Shown here: positions 1 to 8,700 of the stretch, piece after piece
Layout of the letters: every line of letters starts with the position of its first letter
How positions within the stretch are numbered: position 1 is the stretch's first letter
Source of the DNA: Chitinophaga pinensis
GTDB taxonomy: Bacteria > Bacteroidota > Bacteroidia > Flavobacteriales_D > Crocinitomicaceae
DNA: 17,960 nucleotides
Direction of reading: 5' to 3'
Assembly: GCA_945868555.1 (NCBI GenBank)
Contig: CAMBMC010000017.1
Location: 1 to 17,960, forward strand
Notes under the pieces: generated by a model
Databases searched by the model: none
What the model was told of the DNA's origin: nothing
The model's input: the letters and a program-made list of their open reading frames with translations, nothing else
Position numbers and translations under genes: made by a program

Positions 1-986
1 ATAAAGATCCAGAGCACAAGTTGTTTTCCGAGGATGAGTATATGGTCCACGATTCCTAAATGGAGAAAGGCCTGAAGTAAAGCGTTGATCACCAAATAAC
101 GACAAATCCAGCTGCAGCATGTGGAAATAAAAGTATTGCCCCAAAAGGAAAGCGGTTCTTTTCGCAGTTCTTTGGATGAAACGATTAAGTCCTCCGCTGT
201 GCGCGAAACACCATCTTTCCAGCGTTTCAAAAAGGGAAGCTTAAAAAGTGTGTTTAGGAACCAAGCTGACCATGAGGGCAGAATAAATACCGCAAAAAAC
301 AGAAATATACAGGCAAGAAGAATAATTGAAAAACCTATCCAGAACACCCATTGAACGCCCAAACTGTATGTGGTATTTTCAGGAAAAAGTGTTGCACTAT
401 CGATAAATAAAAAAACAAGGGGAATCAGCAGCACATAAAACAAGTTGTCCATCATCGTGGTGATGAAAACGATGGCGGTTGAACGACCCAAGGGGATCTT
501 TTCCCGATTTAAAATAAACATAGCAACGGCTGCCCCGCCAACAACACCCGGGGAAAGTGCTGAAGCAAACTCCCACAGCATGATGACATGAAACGAAGAT
601 TTCCAACTGAGCTTCTTCCGCGTCAATACACGAATACGAATCATGTAAAAGAGGTCGCGACCAACCATGAAAAGAACGGCAATGAAGATCCACATAAAGG
701 AGGATCTTGTCCATTCGAGCTTCTTTAAAGCATCAGAGGCATGCTGCTTGATGTAATTGCCTTGAGGCACGGCCATGAATTCGTGATGGTTGTGGATGTC
801 GATTTTTCCGTTTTCATTGGCATCACGCCAAGCGTAATCTCCTTTTCCGTCTGTAACCTTTACAAATTGCACCTGACGAACTCCAGAAAACAACATGATT
901 CCAGCAATCAATAACCCTAAACCAAGCGCCAACCAAATTTTCCATGGCTTGAAGGATTTCTTCAGGATGTCGTGCTGCTCTTCCAT
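1..986 (-). CDS. Multi-pass membrane protein, LPG synthase TM / flippase-like family (partial, C-terminus cut)
   Basis: 328 codons are readable before the window edge, with no stop reached. The protein starts MEEQHDILKK. A first membrane helix lies at about residues 16-36. An extracytoplasmic loop of about 60 residues follows (37-95), then a series of hydrophobic segments (about 96-118, 134-158, 170-195, 212-238, 283-312). The stretch around residues 139-168 (EFASALSPGVVGGAAV, then NREKIP) resembles the conserved E...PG..GG core of the YbhN/LPG_synthase_TM family (PF03706), whose members move or modify lipids at the inner membrane. Residues 55-63 in the loop (DANENGKID) look like an EF-hand calcium loop. 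The ATG lies 3 bases after the stop of the upstream lipoprotein gene, so the two are probably co-translated. The family call is fairly sure. The substrate is unknown, because non-MprF members of the family have no assigned lipid in most species. Confidence 0.75.
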   Translation of the reverse strand, partial: MEEQHDILKKSFKPWKIWLALGLGLLIAGIMLFSGVRQVQFVKVTDGKGDYAWRDANENGKIDIHNHHEFMAVPQGNYIKQHASDALKKLEWTRSSFMWIFIAVLFMVGRDLFYMIRIRVLTRKKLSWKSSFHVIMLWEFASALSPGVVGGAAVAMFILNREKIPLGRSTAIVFITTMMDNLFYVLLIPLVFLFIDSATLFPENTTYSLGVQWVFWIGFSIILLACIFLFFAVFILPSWSAWFLNTLFKLPFLKRWKDGVSRTAEDLIVSSKELRKEPLSFWGNTFISTCCSWICRYLVINALLQAFLHLGIVDHILILGKQLVLWIF

Positions 987-989
987 CTC

Positions 990-2525
990 CTAGGGCTGTA
1001 ATTCAACAGAAACATCCCAATTCGCCCTCACTTTTGTCGGCTTTGAAAAGCGGTATACTTGTTCTGGTTGAATGACCCGTTTTAAATCACCACCGCTCCA
1101 CTTGCCGTCACCGTTGAGGTCTTCGATCAAAACAAAGGTATATTCGGCAGGCTCCAAGTAGTCGTAACGCACCGTTGTTCCGCCCGAGCAAAGACGCTCA
1201 CTTATGGTTTCGTTGCCTCGTTTTAACTGAAGAATCAAGGGTCCAGTGAAGTCTCGCAAGACGGCGTACAGCTCGCCAAAATCTTCCAATTCCCCATATT
1301 GAAAAGTGAATCCTGTTGAATCCATATTCATGGTGCTGCCACAACGAATAGCTCCTTTATTAAAGATCACCACTCCTTTTTCTACCTTGGTTTTTGGAAC
1401 GATACTAAACTGATTGATGTCATTATAGTGAAGTTGAAAAGGAACAAAACTGGAGTCGATCAAGTTTTTCACGTAGATAAACCCACTGTCGAGTGCGGTA
1501 ATTTTACCATTCACGGAATACATGAGTGAATCTATAGGCGTGTACATCCCCCCTTTTCGTTTCGACTCAATCCGAATTGGAAAAGTCTTGTCTTTCGCTG
1601 AAATACGTGTTCGCAATGTATCTACAAAGGTGTCTTTCAGAACAATTAAATTCGCTTCAGTCAAATCAGAAAACCCGCGATAGATATAGACGCTGTCCTC
1701 GGTGATGTGAGTGATTTCACTTTTATCTAGTGGATTATCATTTAATGTAAGAGCGGCATCATTCAGCGAGAAATTGGCTCCAACAACGTAGCGATTGATC
1801 CCTGCCGCCTTGAAGGTGTTAACCTTTCTTTTTAAAATTGGGTTGAACATGCGTATGTCCATGGTGTCTATCTTTCCAGATTGAATGTCTGCGGTGTCGG
1901 AAGAAAACCCACAGCGTTCTTGTGGCTGAATGCTCAAGTCTCCGTTCATATCTTCAAAGGCGCGCACCACATATTTTCCATTCTGCAGATAGCGAAATCT
2001 AGCCATTCCATCCTTTCCGGTCTTGGCAAAATAGTACGGACTCACTTCATTGGTGTCTGTAAACAATCCAACAAGCATTTTATCTAAAGGTGCAAGTGTC
2101 CATGCATCTGTGACGTGCACGCACAACTCTGAAGAGTCGATGCTTGTTCCTGTTGAAAAGACATATTGAATCAATGAATCATTGCCCTCGGTGACGTCTT
2201 TGATTGTCCCGTTGAATGAAACCACATAGGTTGTGTTCGGTTTAAAATCTCCGTCGAGCTTCACTGTAACTTGCTTCTTATTCAATTGGGCATCGAGCTT
2301 AATGCCTCCCGGAACAATACTCATGGTTTGTAGTGGACTGTTTAATTGAATGAACTCGTCGAAATCTAGTGTAAAGGATTTTTGATCGAATGCGACCGTA
2401 CCATTTGCTGGATTTGTTTGCGTCGGGTTGGGAGCGACCGTGTCTTTTTCACCCCCCGTAATGGTTCCCACCTGAGCGCAGGAGCTGAATAGCAGGGCAA
2501 GAATTATAAACAGTCGGAAAACCAT
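990..2525 (-). CDS. Ig-like domain lipoprotein (SbsA-type Ig-like, Bacteroidota) with EF-hand-like loops
   Basis: A 511-residue lipoprotein. The signal peptide MVFRLFIILALLFSSC ends in a lipobox with the lipidated Cys at residue 16. The GGEKDT motif and an SbsA-type Ig-like domain (about residues 28-128; compare FDEFIQL) follow, as in the Bacteroidota family of Ig-like lipoproteins of 500-600 residues. Two 12-residue stretches fit the EF-hand spacing: DMNGDLSIQPQE at 192-203 and DLNGDGKWSGGD at 469-480. An in-frame TTG at 2531 would add two residues; I chose the ATG at 2525 because it gives a proper signal peptide. The start overlaps the end of msrC by 22 bases, and the next gene begins 3 bases after the stop, so this is the middle gene of a three-gene unit. 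It should sit in a membrane facing the periplasm or outside. Its molecular function is unknown. Confidence 0.8.
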   Translation of the reverse strand: MVFRLFIILALLFSSCAQVGTITGGEKDTVAPNPTQTNPANGTVAFDQKSFTLDFDEFIQLNSPLQTMSIVPGGIKLDAQLNKKQVTVKLDGDFKPNTTYVVSFNGTIKDVTEGNDSLIQYVFSTGTSIDSSELCVHVTDAWTLAPLDKMLVGLFTDTNEVSPYYFAKTGKDGMARFRYLQNGKYVVRAFEDMNGDLSIQPQERCGFSSDTADIQSGKIDTMDIRMFNPILKRKVNTFKAAGINRYVVGANFSLNDAALTLNDNPLDKSEITHITEDSVYIYRGFSDLTEANLIVLKDTFVDTLRTRISAKDKTFPIRIESKRKGGMYTPIDSLMYSVNGKITALDSGFIYVKNLIDSSFVPFQLHYNDINQFSIVPKTKVEKGVVIFNKGAIRCGSTMNMDSTGFTFQYGELEDFGELYAVLRDFTGPLILQLKRGNETISERLCSGGTTVRYDYLEPAEYTFVLIEDLNGDGKWSGGDLKRVIQPEQVYRFSKPTKVRANWDVSVELQP

Positions 2526-2992
2526 GTACAAAGTTCAGTCAAAAAAGTGACATCCGTATCATCAAAAGCAGCCAATGTCTCGCTGTCAACATCAAGAATA
2601 GCGATCACCACTCCATTTTTTAGCACAGGAACAACCACTTCACTTTTTGATTGTGAACTACAGGCAATATGTCCAGGGAATTCGTTCACATTAGGAACTA
2701 GCACCGCTCGTGATTCTTTCCAGGCAGTGCCACACACCCCTTTTCCATGGGCAATCCGTGTGCACGCAACTGGACCTTGGAAGGGACCCAGAACGAGTTC
2801 ATCACCCCTGACGATGTAAAAACCAACCCAAAGCCAAGCGAAGGTTTCGTGCAATGCCGCACAGCAGTTGGCCATGTTGGCAATAGCATCCGACTCGCCA
2901 CTTATCAAGGCCTTGATTTGGGGCATTAATGCACGGTATTGCTCGGTTTTGTTTCCGTTTATTTTGATGAGGTCTTCAGCCATATTGGGCAT
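2504..2992 (-). CDS. msrC: Free methionine-(R)-sulfoxide reductase (GAF-domain fRMsr)
   Basis: The 162-residue protein consists essentially of one GAF domain, the usual size for fRMsr. This family reduces free L-methionine-(R)-sulfoxide in the cytoplasm with thioredoxin-type reductant and helps repair oxidative damage. The three family cysteines are present: Cys77 (VACTRI), Cys87 (GVCGTA) and Cys111 (HIACSS), matching the E. coli YebR/MsrC catalytic and resolving positions 84, 94 and 118. WVGFYI (55-60) and LDVDS (133-137) are further family motifs. Two starts are possible: ATG at 2992 (MPNMAEDL) or ATG at 2983 (MAEDL). Neither has a clear ribosome-binding site, which is normal in Bacteroidota. 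It is the first gene of the unit with the Ig-like lipoprotein and the flippase-like membrane protein. No functional link between them is evident. Confidence 0.9.
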   Translation of the reverse strand: MPNMAEDLIKINGNKTEQYRALMPQIKALISGESDAIANMANCCAALHETFAWLWVGFYIVRGDELVLGPFQGPVACTRIAHGKGVCGTAWKESRAVLVPNVNEFPGHIACSSQSKSEVVVPVLKNGVVIAILDVDSETLAAFDDTDVTFLTELCTWFSDCL

Positions 2993-3002
2993 GATGTTTT
3001 AG

Positions 3003-3033
3003 CAAAATTGCCTTTTTTCCTCCGATTCTCCAA
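3003..3033 (-). promoter_or_regulatory. Possible promoter for the msrC unit
   Basis: On the minus strand TTG (3031-3033) lies 20 bases before CAATTTTG (3003-3010), one mismatch from the Bacteroidota -7 box TAnnTTTG. Transcription would start near 2998, a few bases before the first msrC ATG. This would favour the second start (2983), which leaves a leader of about 15 bases. Confidence 0.3.
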
Positions 3034-3068
3034 TTATTTTCCTATCTTCAAGAAACAAACACTTGAAC

Positions 3069-3779
3069 ATGCGCGAAAAAACCACTCTTGACAAAATCTT
3101 GTTTCTCGACATCGAGACCGTTCCCCAAACCTATCAATACAGCGACTTGGAGGAAAGTATTAAATCACTCTTCGAAGCGAAAACGCGGTTTCTGCATTCC
3201 GATGACAAATCCTATGAACAATTGTATTCTGAAAGGGCGGGGATTTATGCGGAGTTTGGAAAGATTGTATGTATTTCCGTTGGCTATCTCCAGGATCAGC
3301 GTAGTGGCCGACAAATCACTATAAAATCATTTGTCCATGATGACGAGGAAACCTTGCTGAGCAAGTTTGCAAAATTCATTTCGGATGACGATTTCTATTT
3401 GCTCTGCGGTCACAACGCCAAGGAGTTTGACTTCCCGTATATCTGCCGACGCATGCTCATCAATGGACTGCCTTTACCACGGATGCTAGATCTATCAGGC
3501 AAAAAGCCATGGGAAGTTGCGCACATCGACACCATGGAAATGTGGAAGTTCGGGGATTACAAGGCCTACACATCTCTTGCACTTTTGTGTCATGTATTCG
3601 GAATACCCACCTCGAAGGATGACATCTCCGGTGCAGATGTTGCGCGTGTGTACTATGAAGAGGAAAACATCAATCGCATCAGACAGTACTGTGAAAAGGA
3701 TGTGGTGGCATTGATTCAGTTATACCTTAGAATGCATGGAGAGCCCATGGTTGATGCTGGAGAAGTTCTCATGCCTTAA
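3069..3779 (+). CDS. Predicted 3'-5' exonuclease, PolB-like exonuclease family (DnaQ-like fold)
   Basis: A 236-residue protein with the three exonuclease motifs of the DEDDy class. Exo I is FLDIE (Asp14, Glu16). Exo II is GHNAKEFDFPYI (Asn116, Asp121). Exo III is YCEKD (Tyr207, Asp211). The layout matches the 'predicted 3'-5' exonuclease related to PolB exonuclease' family (PF10108), which lacks a polymerase domain. Such proteins should remove nucleotides from 3' ends using two metal ions. The cellular substrate is not known. An in-frame TTG at 3063 would add two residues; the ATG at 3069 is preferred. The gene is alone on its strand, divergent from msrC, and is followed 3 bases later by a bidirectional terminator. 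All catalytic residues are intact, so it is probably active. Confidence 0.85.
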   Translation: MREKTTLDKILFLDIETVPQTYQYSDLEESIKSLFEAKTRFLHSDDKSYEQLYSERAGIYAEFGKIVCISVGYLQDQRSGRQITIKSFVHDDEETLLSKFAKFISDDDFYLLCGHNAKEFDFPYICRRMLINGLPLPRMLDLSGKKPWEVAHIDTMEMWKFGDYKAYTSLALLCHVFGIPTSKDDISGADVARVYYEEENINRIRQYCEKDVVALIQLYLRMHGEPMVDAGEVLMP

Positions 3780-3782
3780 ACT

Positions 3783-3811
3783 AAAAAACCCCGACAGCAT
3801 CGAGGTTTTTT
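3783..3811. terminator. Bidirectional rho-independent terminator
   Basis: A-tract AAAAAACC, then one mismatch, CGA, a five-base loop, TCG, one mismatch and GGTTTTTT. The stem has 8+3 paired positions around a C/A mismatch, and the run of A on one side and T on the other lets it work in both directions. It lies between the convergent exonuclease and lipoprotein genes and would end both transcripts. Confidence 0.8.
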
Positions 3812-3830
3812 ATATGTCGTGATCTGAAAA

Positions 3831-4208
3831 TTACTGAATAAATACAGTTTCTTCGGACGTTACTTCTTGTTCTACTTTGATGATTCCCTCACCTACAGCA
3901 GCGCCAAAGGTGGCCTCAATGTTTAATACAGCGACTCCTGCCTGACCAAGTTGGTACACGTCGTTGAAATTAAACTTTGCTACACCTGATGTATTCGTAA
4001 GTGTTGTATCGTACAAAACAACATTTGCAGGCTGGTTGATTGTTGACTGACCGTAAACAACTACTTGAGCACCAGCAACAAGTTGATTGGCAACATCACG
4101 AACGTATATGACGGCAATGGTGTCTTTCTTTTTGCGGCAACCTGATGAGAAAAATACGCCCAGAAAGGCAACAGCGGTAATTAATCCAAATCGAGTGAAC
4201 GTTTGCAT
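3831..4208 (-). CDS. Small lipoprotein, paralogue of the gene just upstream
   Basis: A 125-residue protein with a lipoprotein signal peptide; the lipobox FSSGC puts the lipidated cysteine at residue 24. The positively charged RKKK after it is followed by a compact beta-rich domain (about 30-125). Compare VIYVRDVANQLVAGAQVVVYG here with VLKIFVRSSSNELVNGAQVVIIG in the neighbour. Both then have a D-T-x-(x)-T-N-x-S-G turn followed by F-N-F/M. The pattern suggests a transthyretin/CarboxypepD_reg-like beta-sandwich, but that is inferred from strand pattern only. It is the second gene of a two-gene unit, 11 bases after its paralogue, and ends at the shared terminator. Function is unknown. I do not recognise a named family. 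Confidence 0.75.
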   Translation of the reverse strand: MQTFTRFGLITAVAFLGVFFSSGCRKKKDTIAVIYVRDVANQLVAGAQVVVYGQSTINQPANVVLYDTTLTNTSGVAKFNFNDVYQLGQAGVAVLNIEATFGAAVGEGIIKVEQEVTSEETVFIQ

Positions 4209-4219
4209 AGGTATAGGTT

Positions 4220-4603
4220 TTAATTCATTAAATAAACAGTCTGTACCGTTGTGATGTGTGAACGACAGCGCACATAATCGGTGCCTGTTTTCAATCCGTT
4301 CTTAACAATGACGTCAAAGTAACCCGTAGTGTTGCCTTCGCCGGCCATAGTAAAGTAAGTGTCCATGTTGAACTCAACGAATCCAGAAGCGTTGGTTGCC
4401 AAAGTATCTACAAAGGCCAATGTTGCAGGATTCGAATTGATGTCACCAATAATCACTACTTGTGCTCCATTCACCAATTCGTTGCTTGAAGAACGAACGA
4501 ATATTTTAAGCACTGAAGGGTCGTCGTTTTTACACCCGGAGAACATCACCGAAATCAAAATCAACCCAAAAAATAAAATCGCTTTTTTCACTTTTGTTTT
4601 CAT
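4220..4603 (-). CDS. Small lipoprotein, first of a tandem paralogous pair
   Basis: A 127-residue protein with signal peptide MKTKVKKAILFFGLILISVM and lipobox FSGC; the lipidated cysteine is residue 24, the same position as in its downstream paralogue. A short acidic linker (KNDDPS) follows where the paralogue has RKKK. The domain has the shared pattern (residues 32-54 and the TLATNASGFVEFNMDTYF region). It differs from the paralogue at the C-terminus, where it has a free Cys in YVRCRSH. It is preceded by one of the best promoters in the window (TTG-N19-TATCTTTG). Likely anchored in a membrane. Function unknown. Confidence 0.75.
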   Translation of the reverse strand: MKTKVKKAILFFGLILISVMFSGCKNDDPSVLKIFVRSSSNELVNGAQVVIIGDINSNPATLAFVDTLATNASGFVEFNMDTYFTMAGEGNTTGYFDVIVKNGLKTGTDYVRCRSHITTVQTVYLMN

Positions 4604-4623
4604 TTAAGAGAGCACATGCGCCC

Positions 4624-4653
4624 CAAAGATAAACTAATTTTAAGCATATGCAA
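4624..4653 (-). promoter_or_regulatory. Bacteroidota-type promoter for the lipoprotein pair
   Basis: On the minus strand TTG (4651-4653) is followed after 19 bases by TATCTTTG (4624-4631), an exact match to TAnnTTTG. Transcription should begin near 4619, giving a leader of about 16 bases before the ATG at 4603. The spacing is the same as for the dksA promoter at 14355-14384. Confidence 0.6.
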
Positions 4654-4675
4654 TAGTATTGTAGCCCTTAATTCG

Positions 4676-4683
4676 TACCTTCG
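4676..4683 (+). promoter_or_regulatory. Candidate -7 box for the pheS unit
   Basis: TACCTTCG matches TAnnTTTG except for one base and lies about 75 bases before pheS. No well-placed -33 TTG is present (the nearest is 14 bases upstream), so the call is weak. Confidence 0.3.
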
Positions 4684-4758
4684 TTGCGCTGTTTCAAACA
4701 AGTTAAGGCACTAAAAAGTTACATACTTGCCTAAAAACTTAAAAAATAAGCCATTCGA

Positions 4759-5781
4759 ATGAAAGAACATATTGACGAGCTTACTGGACAGATCGAGGCG
4801 TATTCAATAACGAATACAGCAACACTTGAAGAGTTCAGGATTCATTTCTTAGGATCAAAAGGCGTGGTGAAGGAGTTGTTTTCATCTCTAAAATCTGTGC
4901 CCAATGAAGAGAAGAAGGAAGTGGGGAGATTGCTCAATGACTTAAAAATCAAAGCAGAATCTAAACTCGAACTATTCAAAGAACAATTGGCCACGCAACA
5001 AACGAGCAGCGCGCGTATTGACCTTTCTCGTCCGGCTGAAGAGTCGTCCGTCGGAGCGCATCATCCGCTATCCATCGTGCGCAATGAAATCATTTCTATT
5101 TTTTCACGCATCGGATACATGGTTTCTGAAGGACCAGAAATTGAAGACGATTGGCACAATTTCTCTGCATTAAATTTTCCGCCAGAACATCCCGCTCGCG
5201 ACATGCAAGACACCTTTTTTATTGAAAAGGGTGAAAAGGAAATGGCTTTGCGAACACACACAAGTTCGGTACAAGTAAGGGTGATGGAAAATAGCACACC
5301 TCCAATTCGCACCATTTCACCAGGACGAGTATACCGCAACGAGGCCATTTCCGCACGTGCACATTGCTTTTTTCACCAAGTGGAGGGATTGTATATCGAT
5401 AAAAATGTGTCTTTTGCCGACTTGAAGCAAACCCTGCTTTATTTTGCCAAAGAAATGTTTGGGGAAAAGGCTCAAATTCGATTGCGGCCTTCATATTTTC
5501 CATTCACGGAGCCAAGTGCTGAGGTGGATGTGTCATGTTCAATTTGTAACGCAGAAGGCTGTAATGTATGTAAATACTCAGGTTGGCTAGAAATACTTGG
5601 GTGTGGAATGGTCGACCCGAATGTGTTGAAATCATGCGGCATTGACCCAGAGATTTACACAGGATTTGCCTTTGGAATGGGAGTAGAACGTATCGCACAA
5701 TTGAAATTTAAGGTGAGTGATTTACGCTTGTATTCTGAAAATGACGTACGCTTCTTGAAACAATTCACACCAGGCATTTAG
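4759..5781 (+). CDS. pheS: Phenylalanyl-tRNA synthetase alpha subunit
   Basis: The 340-residue alpha subunit of the (alpha-beta)2 class II synthetase that charges tRNA-Phe in the cytoplasm. The N-terminal coiled coil (about 1-90) for tRNA contact is followed by the catalytic core. Motif 2 region: GRVYRNEAISARAHCFFHQVEG at 189-210. Phe-pocket region: FPFTEPSAEV at 247-256. Motif 3: FAFGMGVERIA at 303-313. Four cysteines at 260, 263, 268 and 271 form a CxxC...CxxC pair inside the core, a possible metal-binding insert that I recall from Bacteroidota PheS proteins. Full length, with no defect seen. pheT is not beside it, which is common in this phylum. It begins a unit with ytxJ (3 bases on) and the glutaminyl cyclase. 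Confidence 0.97.
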   Translation: MKEHIDELTGQIEAYSITNTATLEEFRIHFLGSKGVVKELFSSLKSVPNEEKKEVGRLLNDLKIKAESKLELFKEQLATQQTSSARIDLSRPAEESSVGAHHPLSIVRNEIISIFSRIGYMVSEGPEIEDDWHNFSALNFPPEHPARDMQDTFFIEKGEKEMALRTHTSSVQVRVMENSTPPIRTISPGRVYRNEAISARAHCFFHQVEGLYIDKNVSFADLKQTLLYFAKEMFGEKAQIRLRPSYFPFTEPSAEVDVSCSICNAEGCNVCKYSGWLEILGCGMVDPNVLKSCGIDPEIYTGFAFGMGVERIAQLKFKVSDLRLYSENDVRFLKQFTPGI

Positions 5782-8700
5782 GATATGGGATGGTTCTCTA
5801 AGTCATCAGCAGAGGAAAAGTCACTTCCTTGGATTCCGCTCACAAGCACAGAGGCATTAATGAAAGCCCTGGAATCAAGCGAACGTCCAGCACTTTTCTT
5901 CAAGCACAGCACGCGTTGCAGCATTTCCATCATGGCGCTTAGTCGCTTAGAACAACGTTGGAATATGGTACCAGAGGATTGTGATCTCTATTTTGTTGAT
6001 CTACTCAATCACCGCGATGTGTCCAATGAACTCGCTGCACAAACCAATATCGCTCATCAATCACCACAAGCGATTCTTGTGGGCAACAGGGAAGTAATCT
6101 ACACCGCGACACATGGTGACATCGACGCGGACGAAATGGCAAAAATTTTAAGTCATTAACATGAAAAAGTTCTTGATCATCGGTGTGATTATCGCATTTC
6201 TTGGCACGCTTGTGTTCCGTTCGTGCGCACCTACATCTACAGACGACTCGGCAACAGAACTACCAGCGTCCTTTGCCTTTGAAGACAACCTAGCAACACG
6301 TTGGGATGAAAAAGTACCCATCGATATTGTGGTCAACAACCCCGATGTGGAAACCTTGGAGCTGATTTACAACGACAGTACATTCGCTACATGGAATTCG
6401 CCTGGAAAGAAAATCACGTATCAACTCAAGGCCGGTTTTTACGGTTTAGGCGCACGTCAAGTGGAGCTTGTGGCCACCTTGAAAGACGGAACAAAATCAT
6501 CCGACAAGCGAATTATTCGAGTCCTTTCCGATGTCATTCCAGAAATCTGGATTGCAGAAATTACGCGCGAATACCCCCACGAAGCAACGAGCTTTACACA
6601 AGGATTGGAGTTTAGTAATGGTCAGTTGTACGAAGGCACGGGAGAACGAGGAACGAGTCTCTTGGCACAAGTGAATCTATCGGACGGTAAAATATTGAAA
6701 TCCATGGGCTTAGACGGCTCTTACTTTGGCGAGGGTATCACGGTGTTAAAGGGGAAAATTTATCAAATTACTTGGCAAGAACAAACCTGTTTTGTTTACA
6801 ATCAAACGGATTTAACCCTGTTGAAAGACTTAAAATACTCTGGTGAGGGTTGGGGATTGTGCAACGATGGAAGTTCGCTGCTCATGTCGGACGGTACCGA
6901 GCGCATTACCTTCCGAAATCCTGAAACCTTCGCGATTACACGCACCATTGAAGTGTACACGCATCAAGGTCCAGTGAGTAAACTGAATGAGTTGGAATAT
7001 GCCGACGGCTTGATTTATGCCAATGTATGGATGACCAATAAAGTGGCTGTTATTGACCCAAACAACGGAAAAGTTGTTGCGGAGTTAGACGCGGCGGAGC
7101 TCGTTCGACAAGGACGAGGAAACGGCGATGTGCTCAATGGCATTGCCTATAATTTAGTCACTAAGAAGTGGTACATGACCGGTAAGAGATGGCCGAAACT
7201 TTTTGAAGTGAATTTTAAGAAACCGACTACGTAGTTATTAATTACTAATTACGAGTTGCGAGTTGAGAATTTTGGTGGTTCCTCCGTAGTGTACATGCGA
7301 GGCGTGGTGGCATACCCGAAGCCACGAATAACTTCAATGAATCTAAACAATTCCAAGATCGATTAAGCCCTTTAGCACAGAGGCCCAATGATCTGAGTGA
7401 GAATGAGAGCGAGAGCGTTCGAAGTAATTCACAAGTCTTAAAGTCTTATCATCGTAAAATCTTGATGTCTTCAAGAAAATCTAAAATTTGATCCTAAAGG
7501 AATCTGATGCCTTCAGCAATTCGAGTAAACATAGTGCCAATGACTTTAGCCACAAATTTGCGGAGCAATCAAATTCTAAATTGCCGCAGGCATCAAATTA
7601 ACCAGTAAACTAGTCATTGGTCACTAGTCATTTTCACCGTTCAACAAGCACCCCCTCCTCCACACGTACAACCCGCCCCGGAAACTTGTTGACCATATTC
7701 ATGTCGTGTGTGGCCATGAGCACTGCCGAACCTTCTTCCTTGGCGACAGCAATCAAGAGGTGCATGATGTCTTCCGAAGTTTCTGGATCTAGATTTCCTG
7801 TCGGCTCATCTGCTAAGATCAACGCAGGATTATTCAATAAGGCCCGCGCAATGGAAATTCGCTGCTGCTCACCGCCTGAAAGCGCATGAGGCATGATGTT
7901 GGCTTTCTTTTCGATTCCCACCAATTGCAACACCGCCAATGCCCGCTTTTGCATAAGTGACTTGTCGGTCCAGCCTGTGGCGCCAAGTACAAAGAGCAAG
8001 TTGTCCATTACGGTGCGGTCGGATAGCAATTGGAAGTCTTGAAAGACAATACCAATCTTTCGACGTAACATAGGTACATCCTTCTTTTTCATGTGAAGTA
8101 AGTCAAATCCAGCCACAGTGCCCGTGCCCTCGCTAAGCGGAAGCTCACCATAAATGGCTTTAAGTAAAGTGCTTTTACCGCTCCCTGTTCGACCAATCAA
8201 ATACACAAAGTCTTGCGGACCAACGCTGAATTGCAGATCTGAAAGAATGGTCGTGTTTTGTTGACGAATAACGCCGTTTTTGATATCAATGACTTTTTCC
8301 ATGGATGCTATTTGATGTAAAGGTCTTAAATCACATTATTTTCAAGGCACTACTGCAAAAATTATCTTAACAGAATCAAGTGTAAAACTTTTAGAAAACT
8401 ATTCTGTAACCGAATGTGACAGAAGTAATTTTACTAGCTTAAATACACATCTTATGACCAGGCTTCTGATCATTCTCGGTTTGTGCATGAACGTTATAGT
8501 TTTTGCACAGACTTCAGAAAAATACAACAGTGAATATGCGGGCTTTTACCGAGCGGAGGAATTGTACGAAAAAGCACAGTTTGCAGCAGCACGCATAGAA
8601 TTTCGTGCGTTCATCGATCAATCCGGTAAAACAAACGACCCCATGTATGTTAAGGCCAGGTATTATGAGGGGATTTCAGCGCTGGAGCTTTCAAACAATG